From Paraburkholderia sp. BL25I1N1 (lineage in GTDB: Bacteria; Pseudomonadota; Gammaproteobacteria; Burkholderiales; Burkholderiaceae): DNA of 64,000 nt. Of the stretch, positions 26,636-35,129 are shown in pieces. Location: assembly GCF_003002025.1 (NCBI RefSeq), contig NZ_PVZB01000001.1, forward strand, positions 62,001-126,000. The letters are read 5' to 3'. The position numbers and the translations under genes are program-made. The notes beneath the pieces were generated by a model. The model searched no databases, was not told the origin of the DNA, and saw nothing but the letters and a program-made list of their open reading frames with translations. Within the stretch, counting starts at the first letter, position 1, and every line of letters begins with the position of its first letter.

Positions 26636-27844
26636 ATGACCACGCGCGCAGGATGGATCTCTCGCCTCATGGTGCCCACGGTGCTGTCGCTCGCCGCGTT
26701 GAGCGCGAGCGCACAGCAGACTATCAAGATCGGCGAGATCAACAGCTACAAGGCGCAGCCCGCCTTTCTCGGGCCTTACAAGAACGGCTGGAATCTCGCG
26801 CTCGACCAGGTGAACGCCGCGGGCGGCGTGCTCGGCAAACAGCTCGAAGTGGTGTCGCGCGACGACAACGCGAATCCGGGTGACTCGATTCGCGTCGCGC
26901 AGGAGTTGATTGCGCGTGAGCAGGTGCAGTTGTTGTTCGGCGGCTTTCTGTCTAACACCGGCCTCGCGCTGACCGACTTCGCGAAGCAGAAGAAGATTTT
27001 CTTCCTCGCCGCTGAACCGTTGACCGACAAGATCGTCTGGGCCGACGGCAACAAATATACATACCGTCTGCGGCCGTCCACGTATATGCAGGTGGCAATG
27101 CTGGTGCCCGAAGCGGCCAAGCTGAAGAAGAAACGTTGGGCGCTCGTGTATCCGAACTACGAGTACGGGCAATCGGCGGTGGCGACCTTCAAGAAGCTGC
27201 TGACGGCGGCGCAGCCCGACGTGCAGTTCGTCGCCGAGCAGGCCACGCCGCTTGGCAACGTCGATGCGGGCGCGGTGACGCAGGCAATCGCCGACGCCAA
27301 ACCGGACGCAATCTTCAACGTGCTGTTCGGCGCCGACCTCGGCAAGTTCGTGCGTGAGGGCAATACGCGCGGGCTCTTCAAGGATCGCAGCGTGGTCTCG
27401 CTGCTGACTGGCGAGCCGGACTATCTCGACCCGCTAGGCGCTGAAGCGCCGACCGGCTGGATCGTCACGGGTTACCCGTGGTATTCGATCGATACGGCAG
27501 CCAACAAGAAGTTCGTCGATGCGTACCAGGCCAAGTATCACGACTATCCGCGCCTTGGCTCGGTAGTCGGTTATTCGGCGCTGATGTCGATTGCCGCGGG
27601 CATCAAGAAGGCGGGGTCGGTCGATCCGGACAAGCTGGCTGCCGCATTCAAGGGCTTAGGCGTGGAGACGCCGTTCGGGCCGATCACCTATCGCGCTCAG
27701 GACAATCAGTCGACCATGGGCGCATATGTGGGCGTGACGGGTTTGAAGGACGGCAAGGGCGTGATGACTTCGTACCGGTATATCGATGGCGCGAGCGTTC
27801 AGCCGTCGGATGCCGAAGTCAAAAAGCTGCGGCCTGCCGAGTAA
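26636..27844 (+). CDS. Branched-chain-type ABC transporter periplasmic binding protein
   Basis: A 402-residue precursor with a signal peptide (positively charged start, hydrophobic core, ASA cleavage site about residue 23). The mature part has the Leu/Ile/Val-binding fold (TIKIGEINSYKAQPAFLGPY, NAAGGVLGKQLEVVSRDDN, FLSNTGLALTDFAKQKK). The ATG at 26636 is chosen for the signal peptide and the acggagaaacgc ribosome binding site. It should deliver the substrate to the fused permease and two ATPases encoded upstream. It is the last gene of the block; a hairpin follows. Confidence 0.9.
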   Translation: MTTRAGWISRLMVPTVLSLAALSASAQQTIKIGEINSYKAQPAFLGPYKNGWNLALDQVNAAGGVLGKQLEVVSRDDNANPGDSIRVAQELIAREQVQLLFGGFLSNTGLALTDFAKQKKIFFLAAEPLTDKIVWADGNKYTYRLRPSTYMQVAMLVPEAAKLKKKRWALVYPNYEYGQSAVATFKKLLTAAQPDVQFVAEQATPLGNVDAGAVTQAIADAKPDAIFNVLFGADLGKFVREGNTRGLFKDRSVVSLLTGEPDYLDPLGAEAPTGWIVTGYPWYSIDTAANKKFVDAYQAKYHDYPRLGSVVGYSALMSIAAGIKKAGSVDPDKLAAAFKGLGVETPFGPITYRAQDNQSTMGAYVGVTGLKDGKGVMTSYRYIDGASVQPSDAEVKKLRPAE

Positions 27845-27851
27845 GGTGTCG

Positions 27852-27880
27852 ATGCCTGCGGCGCGCGGCGTCGCAGGCAT
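27852..27880 (+). terminator. Hairpin at end of the nicotinate block
   Basis: atgcctgcg (27852-27860) and its exact reverse complement cgcaggcat (27872-27880) flank an 11-base GC-rich loop just after the binding-protein stop. No T-run follows, so factor-dependent or partial termination is likely. Confidence 0.5.
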
Positions 27881-27955
27881 GTAGCGCAATGAATACCGTG
27901 GCGCCGCGCGGCGATCCACGGTGACCCGCCGCAGCGCACGGCGGTGAGCGGAAAA

Positions 27956-28207
27956 CTACTCCTCCGCGTCGTGCTCGATCACGAATCGTTTTAGATAAGC
28001 CAGCACGGCGGCTTCCACCGCGCGATGATCCGCGGTGCTTTTGGAGCCCGCATTTTCCTCGTCGCCGAACAGGGTGGACGGCGCGTTGTGCACATCCACT
28101 TCCTGGCCTTCGCGAAAGACGCGAATCTCATGAACGTCTTCGGCGTACTCGGCGATCCAGTGCACGCCCTCGATATGCGCGCCGGCGCGTACGGTAGGTA
28201 TCTTCAT
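27956..28207 (-). CDS. Small conserved-looking hypothetical protein
   Basis: An 83-residue acidic protein opening with MKIPTVRAGAHIEGVHWIAE. No signal peptide, membrane segment or metal motif is visible. It lies divergent from the ECF sigma gene with 151 bases between them. No function is recognised; the regular composition and good separation from neighbours suggest a real gene rather than chance. Confidence 0.6.
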   Translation of the reverse strand: MKIPTVRAGAHIEGVHWIAEYAEDVHEIRVFREGQEVDVHNAPSTLFGDEENAGSKSTADHRAVEAAVLAYLKRFVIEHDAEE

Positions 28208-28358
28208 GGACGTCTCCCGTCGGGCCGGACCACACGCCGACCCTTACCAGCACCATACGCCGTCCGGATGAACGGCGCGAGTCCTGTTGCACGGTTGTCC
28301 GAGGAAAGATTTTTCGCGCCCGCCACAATATTCGCGCGCCTGAAACGTCTTCAGGCTC

Positions 28359-28940
28359 ATGGAACCGCCACTCACTTCGCAGACGATGACCGAACGAGAC
28401 ACCGACATCACCGCGACCGTGGTGCGTGAGCGCACGAGGCTCGTCAATTTTATCCGGCGTCGAATACGCGACCCGGACGATGCCGAGGACATCCTTCAGG
28501 ATGTGTTCCACGAATTCGTGCAGGCGTACCGGCTTCCCGCTCCGATCGAACAGGCGAGCGCGTGGCTGTTCCGGGCGGCGCGCAATCGCATTGTCGATCG
28601 TTTTCGCAAGAAGAAAGAGCAGCCGCTGGCAGATCTGTCCGCGGCTGGGGACGACCCCGACGGTGAGTATCGCCTCGACCTCGACCTGCCGGCGCACGAC
28701 GCGGGCCCCGAAGCCCTCTACGCGCGCGCTCTCTTGCTCAAGGCCCTGCAGGATGCACTCGACGAGTTGCCGGCGAATCAACGTGAGGTATTTGTCGCGC
28801 ACGAACTGGAGGGCCGGTCCTTCAAGGACATGGTGGCGGAAAGCGGCGTCACGCTGAATACGTTGCTCGCGCGCAAACGTTACGCGGTCTTGCATCTGCG
28901 CGCCCGGCTGCAGGCCATTTACGACGAACTGGGTATCTAA
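28359..28940 (+). CDS. ECF-type RNA polymerase sigma factor
   Basis: A 193-residue sigma-70-family protein. Region 2 spans about residues 25-90 (RLVNFIRRRIRDPDDAEDILQDVFHEFV, WLFRAARNRIVDRFRKKK). Region 4 spans about 130-180 (LDELPANQREVFVAHELEGRSFKDMVAESGV). No sigma-3 domain is present. The ATG at 28386 is an equally good start and would remove nine residues. A two-helix membrane protein and a ferredoxin gene follow closely in the same direction; no classical anti-sigma factor is seen. Confidence 0.88.
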   Translation: MEPPLTSQTMTERDTDITATVVRERTRLVNFIRRRIRDPDDAEDILQDVFHEFVQAYRLPAPIEQASAWLFRAARNRIVDRFRKKKEQPLADLSAAGDDPDGEYRLDLDLPAHDAGPEALYARALLLKALQDALDELPANQREVFVAHELEGRSFKDMVAESGVTLNTLLARKRYAVLHLRARLQAIYDELGI

Positions 28941-28952
28941 AGGAGTTGACGG

Positions 28953-29261
28953 ATGAATTTTCGAATCAGATGTGCGGGTAAGGCACTGCTCGTGGTGGTC
29001 GCTATCGGCGTGCTTGGCTGGGTGGTCATGACGCTATGGAATTGGGTGATTCCGGCGCTATTCGTCGGCGCTCGTGCTATCGACTTCGCCCATGCGTTGG
29101 GCTTGCTGGTGTTGAGCCGCATCCTCTTCGGCGGATTCCGCGGACACGGCGGCTGGCGCGAACGGCGTCGCTGGCGCAAATGGGAAGCGATGACGCCCGA
29201 AGAGCGCGAGCATTTCCGGACGGCATGGCGATCGGGTCGCGCCGGGCGCACGGGAGATTGA
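28953..29261 (+). CDS. Small two-helix membrane protein
   Basis: A 102-residue protein. A hydrophobic N-terminal segment (about residues 10-28) and a second (about 32-60) precede an Arg/Trp-rich tail (GGWRERRRWRKWEAMTPEERE). An aaggagttgacgg ribosome binding site lies 12 bases after the sigma factor stop, so the two genes form an operon. It may sense or tether something for the sigma factor, but nothing in the sequence shows it. Confidence 0.7.
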   Translation: MNFRIRCAGKALLVVVAIGVLGWVVMTLWNWVIPALFVGARAIDFAHALGLLVLSRILFGGFRGHGGWRERRRWRKWEAMTPEEREHFRTAWRSGRAGRTGD

Positions 29262-29263
29262 AC

Positions 29264-29560
29264 ATGCGCGAGAAATCACCGGACGAGTGCAAACAGCAGC
29301 CGGGCGTGATTGCGCCTGTTGTCGACCTGACACGTTGCGAGGGAAAGGGCGATTGCATGGAGGTCTGCCCCGAGAATGTGTTTGAGATCCGGCGCATCGA
29401 CGAGGCCGACTATCGCAGCCTCGATTTGATGCATCGGCTCAAGCTGCGCGTGCATGGAATGAAAGTCGCCTACACGCCCAACGCGCTCGCCTGCCGGTCA
29501 TGCGGTCTTTGCGTGACGGCGTGCCCCGAACGCGCGATCAAGCTGGCCAGAACGGCGTAG
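29264..29560 (+). CDS. Ferredoxin-like protein with two Fe-S motifs
   Basis: A 98-residue protein. The first motif (CEGKGDCMEVCP) has C-x5-C-x3-CP spacing, closer to the 3Fe/7Fe ferredoxin type than to the standard one. The second (CRSCGLCVTACP) is a canonical C-x2-C-x2-C-x3-CP [4Fe-4S] site. The ATG at 29264 lies 2 bases after the membrane-protein stop. An electron-transfer role is certain in outline; the partner is unknown. Confidence 0.82.
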   Translation: MREKSPDECKQQPGVIAPVVDLTRCEGKGDCMEVCPENVFEIRRIDEADYRSLDLMHRLKLRVHGMKVAYTPNALACRSCGLCVTACPERAIKLARTA

Positions 29561-29662
29561 CGCCACACGTTTTAGCTGATGGCGGAAAGACGGTGTCTGC
29601 CTAAGGCAGCGGTCTGTCGTTTGTTGCGTCGTCAGCGTTTTCGGTCTCGTCAAGGAGCGCAC

Positions 29663-30379
29663 ATGCCTTCATCAACCACAGGTCTTTTGCAACGGCTTCA
29701 TGAACAGAGCCAGACAGAAGTCATAGCCCGCGCACGGGCGCAGTTCCAGGGATCGAGTCAGGAGTTTCAGGACCTTGCGGAAGAATACGACATGCTCGCG
29801 CCGCGGCTGCGTGGACGGTTTCTCGAAACGCTCGGGCTATCCAGCGAAGACTTCGAATCTTCGCAAGGCACGCCGCTATCTCTCGCGGTGTCGGCGGAAA
29901 CGGGAAGGTTTTTGCGCAATATGGTGCTTTCGCACAAACCGGCCCGAATCCTCGAACTCGGCAGCTCCTGCGGTGTGTCCACGCTGTATTTCGCCGAGGC
30001 GCTTCGCACGCTAGGCAGTGGCATGGTCGTGGCGACCGAACTCGACGCTGTTAAATGCGCATATCTTCGGGATCACGTCAGAACAGCGGGCGTGGATGCG
30101 TATGTCGAACTGCGGGAGGGTGATGTATTCCAGACCATTTCCGAACTGGACGGCGCGTTCGACATGGTGTTTATCGACGTATGGGCGAGCACCTACCTCA
30201 AACTGTTCAAGCAGATCGAACGGCTGCTGCGTCCCGGATCTATCGTTTTGGCCGACAACATGTACACAGCCGAAGACGCCGTTCGGCCATACAAGCACTA
30301 CCTTGACAGCAATCCGCGCTTCTCGACCACGACGCTGGATTTTGAATCAGGGGTCGAGTTTACGGTTGTTGTCTCTTAG
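29663..30379 (+). CDS. Class I SAM-dependent O-methyltransferase
   Basis: A 238-residue protein with a helical N-terminal lid and a Rossmann-type methyltransferase core. Motif I (ILELGSSCGVSTLYFAEAL) is near residue 95, followed by an acidic loop (ATELD) and FDMVFIDVW near residue 165. This pattern fits the O-methyltransferase family 3 (catechol/caffeoyl type). The ATG at 29663 has a caaggagcgcac ribosome binding site. The substrate is not known. It lies in the same direction as the ferredoxin gene but 102 bases away. Confidence 0.8.
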   Translation: MPSSTTGLLQRLHEQSQTEVIARARAQFQGSSQEFQDLAEEYDMLAPRLRGRFLETLGLSSEDFESSQGTPLSLAVSAETGRFLRNMVLSHKPARILELGSSCGVSTLYFAEALRTLGSGMVVATELDAVKCAYLRDHVRTAGVDAYVELREGDVFQTISELDGAFDMVFIDVWASTYLKLFKQIERLLRPGSIVLADNMYTAEDAVRPYKHYLDSNPRFSTTTLDFESGVEFTVVVS

Positions 30380-30604
30380 GTTCGCGAAGAGCCGGGGCAC
30401 CGTACTAACGAAAAGCGGCTAGGACAGGCGCTTCCGTCACATGAGCCGCCGGGATTGCAGGCGGAAAACTTGATGAAATGTTGCGGGCCTTTGTCGAAGT
30501 CGGCCGGTTCCAAAAGGCATTTTTTCAGCACGATTCTCCTGCCAGACGCCACGCGGCACACGTGTTGCTGCATGACACAGGCCATAGCCAACTGGAGAAC
30601 CGTC

Positions 30605-31123
30605 ATGCCTGAAAAGAAAACGATCGAGCGTGCTAAGTCCGACAAACGCGCCGGCAAAGCATCGAGCACTCAAGCAGGTGAATTCGTCAAGGAACAGGTC
30701 GACAAGGTGCGGGCCGGCAAGCACGGCGTCAGGTCCGCCAAGCAGGCCATTGCGATTGGCCTCTCGGAAGCACGCCGCGCCGGCGTCGCCGTGAAATCGC
30801 CGAAGAAGGGCACGGCTAGCGAGGCCACGCGGAAGAAAGCCGCGACCGATAACGCCGCAGGCCAGCACAAGAGCACGACGAAGAAGAGCACGGAGTCGAC
30901 TGCGAAGCGCTCGCGCGCCGCTACCGATGCATTGAAGCGGGAAGGTACGGCCGGCGCATCTCGCACAGCGCTGTCGAAGCAGACCAAGACCGCGGCAGCC
31001 AAACGCCCGGCGGCCAGCCGTTCGGCCGCGGCAAAGAAGGCCGCCGCGACGAAGGGGGCTGCAGGACGGTCGGCGGCTGCGAAGAAGGCGGCTCAAACGC
31101 GGGCTTCGCGTACGCATCATTGA
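30605..31123 (+). CDS. Lys/Ala-rich DNA-binding-type protein with histone-H1-like tail (DUF6496-like)
   Basis: A 172-residue highly basic protein. The N-terminal 65 residues (MPEKKTIERAKSDKRAGKAS onward) resemble the DUF6496 type. The C-terminal half is a low-complexity Ala/Lys/Arg/Thr/Ser tail with repeated AAKKAA-type units, like eukaryotic linker histone tails and bacterial H1-like proteins. Such tails bind DNA non-specifically. No signal peptide is present. The ATG at 30605 is chosen for the family N-terminus and the ggagaaccgtc upstream. Confidence 0.75.
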   Translation: MPEKKTIERAKSDKRAGKASSTQAGEFVKEQVDKVRAGKHGVRSAKQAIAIGLSEARRAGVAVKSPKKGTASEATRKKAATDNAAGQHKSTTKKSTESTAKRSRAATDALKREGTAGASRTALSKQTKTAAAKRPAASRSAAAKKAAATKGAAGRSAAAKKAAQTRASRTHH

Positions 31124-31443
31124 GTTGTGCCGCAGTCGCGCACCGCGCGGCGGTGGTCAGCCGGGTTGGGCTACGGCGGCGGGTTGCCGCTTGCCAGCCG
31201 CCTCTCGCCGTGCCCGGCGGCGGCCGCTTTGCGTTCGCGCTGCAGTGGCGCGCGGCGGCGGTCAGTCTGGCTGAGCTAAGCTGCGGGCCGTCGTTCGCGC
31301 GCCGCGTCCGGTGGTGCCGCGCTGCCGCGCGATGTTGTGACCGCCGGCATGCTTTGTTCGAGCGCGTCCTAAGACATATGCCGCGCTCAAAAAAAGCGGC
31401 GAATTAACGCGCCGCCTTCTTCCTGCTGCCTATCGCGAACCGG
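31124..31443. other. Intergenic stretch between convergent genes
   Basis: Apart from the terminator at 31389-31415 nothing convincing is seen. A reading frame over 31120-31407 has biased composition and no family signal and is judged chance. Confidence 0.5.
31389..31415 (-). terminator. Rho-independent terminator of the aminotransferase gene
   Basis: On the minus strand GCGGCG (31415-31410), an 8-base loop and CGCCGC (31401-31396) are followed by a run of seven T (the A-tract at 31389-31395). It is correctly placed just after the aminotransferase stop. Confidence 0.8.
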
Positions 31444-32772
31444 TTACTGCACCGTGGGCAGCACGTCGCCCACAGTCTTGAAGATGTGCGCGATCTGCTC
31501 CTCGTTGATGATCAGCGGCGGCGAGAACGCAAGAATATCGCCCGTGAAACGCACCAGCACGCCCGCTTCAAAGCATTTGACGAACGCCTCGTAAGCGCGC
31601 GCACCCGGTGCGCCGTCGCGCGATTCGAGTTCCACGCCGGCGATCATGCCGAGGTTGCGCACGTCCTTCACGTGTTTTGCGCCGCGCAGCGAATGGGCGG
31701 CGGCTTCGAACGTCGGGGCGAGCGTCGCGGCGCGTTCGAACAGACCTTCGCGCTTATACAGGTCCAGCGTGGCGACCGCGGCAGCCGTCGCGGCCGGATG
31801 GGCCGAATACGTGTAGCCGTGGAACAGCTCGATCGCGCCTTGCGCGCCACTGTTCACGATGCTGTCGTGCACCGTGCGGCTCGCGGCCACCGCGCCCATC
31901 GGGATCGCGGCATTGTTGATAGCCTTCGCCATCGTGATCAGGTCCGGCGTCACGCCGAAGTATTCGCTCGCCGTGGCCTTGCCGACGCGGCCGAACGCGG
32001 TAATCACTTCGTCGAAAATCAGCAGGATGCCGTGCTTCGTGCAAATCTCGCGCAGCTTTTGCAGATAACCCTGCGGCGGAATCAGCACGCCCGTCGAGCC
32101 GGCCACCGGTTCGACGATCACAGCGGCAATGGTCGACGCGTCGTGCAGCGTGACGATGCGCTCGAGTTCTTCGGCGAGATGCGCGCCCCAGGCCGGCTGA
32201 CCCTTCGTGAACGCATTGTGTTCGAGGTTATGCGTGTGCGGCAGATGATCGACCGCGGGCAGCAGCGCGCCCGAGAAGGTCTTGCGGTTCGGTGCGATGC
32301 CGCCGACCGAAATGCCGCCGAAGCCCACGCCGTGATACCCGCGCTCCCGGCCGATCAGGCGCGTACGCTGCCCTTCGCCGCGCGAACGGTGATACGCGAG
32401 CGCGATTTTCAACGCGGTATCGACCGATTCCGAACCCGAGTTCGTGAAGAAGATGCGGTCGAGGCCTTCCGGCATCAGTTCCGCGACTTTCGTGGCCGCT
32501 TCGAAGGCGAGCGGGTGGCCCATCTGGAAAGTCGGCGCGAAGTCGAGCGTGGAGAGTTGCTGGGTGATCGCCGCGACAATTTCCTCGCGGCCGTGGCCGG
32601 CGTTCACGCACCACAGACCCGCGCAACCGTCGAGCACTTCGCGCCCGTCCGTGCTGCGGTAGTACATGCCCTTGGCCGATTCCAGCAGGCGCGGCGCGGC
32701 CTTGAACTGGCGGTTGGCGGTGAACGGCATCCAGAAAGACGACAGATCGTCGATGACAGGGCGCGAAGTCAT
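31444..32772 (-). CDS. Class III omega-amino acid:pyruvate aminotransferase
   Basis: A 442-residue PLP enzyme of the beta-alanine/omega-amino acid:pyruvate family. Visible are FTNSGSESVDTALKIA near residue 115, IFDEVITAFGRVGKA near residue 255 and the PLP lysine in TMAKAINNA near residue 285. Such enzymes move an amino group from beta-alanine, taurine or polyamine-derived amines to pyruvate. The ATG at 32772 matches the family N-terminus (ssFWMPFTANRQFK). It lies divergent from a MocR regulator across a region with matching repeats, so its expression probably responds to an amine or PLP adduct. Confidence 0.92.
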   Translation of the reverse strand: MTSRPVIDDLSSFWMPFTANRQFKAAPRLLESAKGMYYRSTDGREVLDGCAGLWCVNAGHGREEIVAAITQQLSTLDFAPTFQMGHPLAFEAATKVAELMPEGLDRIFFTNSGSESVDTALKIALAYHRSRGEGQRTRLIGRERGYHGVGFGGISVGGIAPNRKTFSGALLPAVDHLPHTHNLEHNAFTKGQPAWGAHLAEELERIVTLHDASTIAAVIVEPVAGSTGVLIPPQGYLQKLREICTKHGILLIFDEVITAFGRVGKATASEYFGVTPDLITMAKAINNAAIPMGAVAASRTVHDSIVNSGAQGAIELFHGYTYSAHPAATAAAVATLDLYKREGLFERAATLAPTFEAAAHSLRGAKHVKDVRNLGMIAGVELESRDGAPGARAYEAFVKCFEAGVLVRFTGDILAFSPPLIINEEQIAHIFKTVGDVLPTVQ

Positions 32773-32861
32773 GGTATCTCCTCGAATCGAAGTAGTCCCC
32801 CAAAAGGACTTCCTTCGGGGCATGGCGAAACTGTAGCGTTCGCGGTTTAATGGCGGCATAA

Positions 32862-32913
32862 ACAGTTGACGCGGTGTGGCGCTAACTGTGTTGGTGGATC
32901 TGCGTCAACTGTG
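32862..32913. promoter_or_regulatory. Three-copy half-site array, candidate MocR operator
   Basis: ACAGTTGACGC (32862-32872) is the exact inverted repeat of GCGTCAACTGT (32902-32912). A third copy, GCGCTAACTGTG (32879-32890), is a direct repeat of GCGTCAACTGTG (32902-32913) with two mismatches, 23 bases apart. MocR/GabR proteins bind direct repeats of this kind. The array lies in the divergent aminotransferase/MocR promoter region. Confidence 0.6.
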
Positions 32914-33013
32914 TCGATGCGTGCCATGGCGGGGCGGCACGCTCGCCGGTGCCGCGTTTCGGACATATTCATACGTTCAGCCGCCCCGCGCGGCCCGCTT
33001 TTTCGTCCAGACC

Positions 33014-34429
33014 ATGATCGAACTACAACTCGAGCGCGACCGGCGCGCCGCTCCCACGCTCGTCGAGCAGGTGGTGCAAGGCTTCGCGCGCGCCATCGAG
33101 GGGCAATCGCTGCGCGCGGGCGCGCTCCTGCCGTCGGTGCGGCAACTGGCGCAGAGCCACGACCTGAGCACCTTCACCGTCACGGAGGCCTACAACCGGC
33201 TGGTGTCGATGGGACTCGTGGTCGCGCGGCGCGGCTCCGGCTATCGCGTGGCGGCGCGCTCGCAGTCCGCGCGAGTCGCCGCCACCGACTGGCAGCCGCC
33301 GAGCCTCACGGCTACCTGGCTTCTGTCCGACGTGTTCGCCGACCATTCGGTGCCGATCAAGGCGGGCGGCGGCTGGCTGCCGAACGAGTGGATCAACGAA
33401 ACCGGTTTGCAGCACGCGCTGCGCGCCATGAGCCGCGTGCCGGCGGCGCGCCTGGGCGATTACGGGCATCCGTACGGATTCGCGCCGTTGCGCGAGCGGA
33501 TCGCCGAGCAGCTCGACCGGCGCGGCCTGCCGGTGGAAGTGTCCAACATCCTGCTCACGCAAGGCGCGACGCAAGGGCTGGATCTGATCGTGCGCACCTT
33601 GCTGCGAGCGGGCGACGCCGTGATCGTCGAAGATCCCGGCTATTGCAATCTGCTGCAGATCCTCAAGCTGGCCGGCCTCGTGGTGCATGGCGTGCCGCGC
33701 ACGCCGGCGGGCGTCGATACGGACGCGCTCGAAGCGCTGGTCGCCGAGCACAAGCCGAAGGCGATCTTCGTCAACACGACGCTGCAGAATCCGACCGGCG
33801 CGACCTTCGGCATGTCGGCGGCGTTCCGCCTGCTGCAGATCGCCGAGCGTCAGCGCATGTGGGTGATCGAGGACGACGTGAGCCGCGAACTCGCGCCGTC
33901 CGGCGCACCCTTGTTCGCGGCGATGGAAGGCTTGCAGCGCGTGCTGTATGTCGGTGGCTTTTCGAAGACGGTGACGCCGGGGCTGCGCTGCGGCTACGTG
34001 GTCGCCGAGCGCGCGGTGCTGCGCGAACTGGCGCGCACGAAGATGGCGGTGGGATTGACGTCGTCGGAGGCGATCGAGCGGATTGTCGACAAGGTGCTGC
34101 TGGAAGGGCGCTACGCGCGTCACGTGGAAGCCGTCAACGAGCGCCTCAAGCTCGCGCATGCGACCGTTGAAGATCGGCTCGATTCGCTGGGTCTGGAACT
34201 GTTTCACCGGCCGCGCGCCGGGCTGTTTTTGTGGGCCCGCTTGCCAATCGAAGCGGAGCAGGCCGCCGAAGTGGCGACGGCCGCGCTCACCCACGGTATC
34301 TGGCTCGCGCCGGGCTCCTACTTCCGTCCCGACGATGCCCCGAGCGCCTGGTTCCGCTTCAACGCACCGTATTCGACGGATGATGCGTTGTGGCGGTTCA
34401 TCGAGCGAGTGGGACAGGGAACGTTATAG
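33014..34429 (+). CDS. MocR/GabR-type regulator (GntR HTH fused to aminotransferase domain)
   Basis: A 471-residue protein. Residues about 10-80 are a GntR winged helix (LLPSVRQLAQSHDLSTFTVTEAYNRL). The remainder is a fold-type-I aminotransferase domain with the PLP-binding lysine in GGFSKTVTPGLRCGY near residue 320. Such regulators sense PLP adducts of amines and control the neighbouring transaminase. The ATG at 33014 is chosen for the family start (ELQLERD); longer in-frame starts would run through the operator array. It is divergent from the aminotransferase, the likely target, and converges on the LysE exporter gene. Confidence 0.92.
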   Translation: MIELQLERDRRAAPTLVEQVVQGFARAIEGQSLRAGALLPSVRQLAQSHDLSTFTVTEAYNRLVSMGLVVARRGSGYRVAARSQSARVAATDWQPPSLTATWLLSDVFADHSVPIKAGGGWLPNEWINETGLQHALRAMSRVPAARLGDYGHPYGFAPLRERIAEQLDRRGLPVEVSNILLTQGATQGLDLIVRTLLRAGDAVIVEDPGYCNLLQILKLAGLVVHGVPRTPAGVDTDALEALVAEHKPKAIFVNTTLQNPTGATFGMSAAFRLLQIAERQRMWVIEDDVSRELAPSGAPLFAAMEGLQRVLYVGGFSKTVTPGLRCGYVVAERAVLRELARTKMAVGLTSSEAIERIVDKVLLEGRYARHVEAVNERLKLAHATVEDRLDSLGLELFHRPRAGLFLWARLPIEAEQAAEVATAALTHGIWLAPGSYFRPDDAPSAWFRFNAPYSTDDALWRFIERVGQGTL

Positions 34430-34438
34430 CGACCGCAT

Positions 34439-35062
34439 TCAGGCCGCCTGGGCGATCAGCTTCAGCGCGATCGGATACAACGACAGCACCAGCAGCAGCG
34501 CCATCGCCACATTGAAGATGCGCAGCCGCTTCGGGTCCGACAGCACCTGCCGCATGGCCGTGCCGAAACCCGCCCATAAGCAGATACACGGAAAGCCGAT
34601 CACGTAGAAGATCACCGCCATCGCGATAGCGTTCACGCTGTAGCTCTCGCTGAGGTGGATCGTCGTGGCGGCGGTCAGCACCATCATCCATGCCTTTGGA
34701 TTCACCCATTGGAAGGCAATCGCTTCGTAGAACTTCATGGGCCGGCGTTCGCCTTTCTTCACCTTCAACTCGCCCGAGGTGCCGATTTTCCACGCAAGGT
34801 ACAGCAGATAAGCGACGCTCGCGACCTCGAGCACTGTGTACAGCACCGGGAAATGCACGAAGGCTTCGCCCAGACCGATTCCGACCGACAGCATCAACAG
34901 CACGACGCCGGCGCTGATGCCGGACAGATGCGGCAACGTGCGACGGAACCCGAAATTGACCCCGGAGGCCAGCAGCATTGTGTTGTTCGGACCGGGCGTG
35001 ATGGTGGTGACGAGCGCGAACAGGATGCCGGCAGGCAGCGCGCTGAGACTGAGATAAGACAT
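34439..35062 (-). CDS. LysE/RhtB family amino acid exporter
   Basis: A 207-residue inner-membrane protein with about six hydrophobic segments. The family signature PGPNNTMLLASG is near residue 22, and the AFQWVNPKAWMM segment near residue 115 is typical of RhtB-type exporters. It would efflux amino acids or their analogues. Nine bases separate it from the convergent MocR gene. A 7+7-bp inverted repeat lies 53-67 bases upstream of its start. Confidence 0.9.
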   Translation of the reverse strand: MSYLSLSALPAGILFALVTTITPGPNNTMLLASGVNFGFRRTLPHLSGISAGVVLLMLSVGIGLGEAFVHFPVLYTVLEVASVAYLLYLAWKIGTSGELKVKKGERRPMKFYEAIAFQWVNPKAWMMVLTAATTIHLSESYSVNAIAMAVIFYVIGFPCICLWAGFGTAMRQVLSDPKRLRIFNVAMALLLVLSLYPIALKLIAQAA

Positions 35063-35114
35063 GGCAAGCTCCGGTGTCGGTCGAAAGGACGTTGGAGCAT
35101 TCTAGCGAGAGTTG

Positions 35115-35129
35115 CCGGTACAGTACCGG
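35115..35129. promoter_or_regulatory. Inverted repeat upstream of the LysE gene
   Basis: CCGGTAC (35115-35121), one base, GTACCGG (35123-35129), with a further CCGGTAC copy at 35150-35156. The symmetric pair plus a spaced third half-site 53-94 bases before the LysE start suggests a regulator site. The regulator is not identified. Confidence 0.4.

Noticed and set aside
31120..31407. Plus-strand frame of 95 codons after the H1-like gene
   Set aside because: Composition is that of random GC-rich DNA (Arg/Ala/Cys/Val) and it has no ribosome binding site or family signal.
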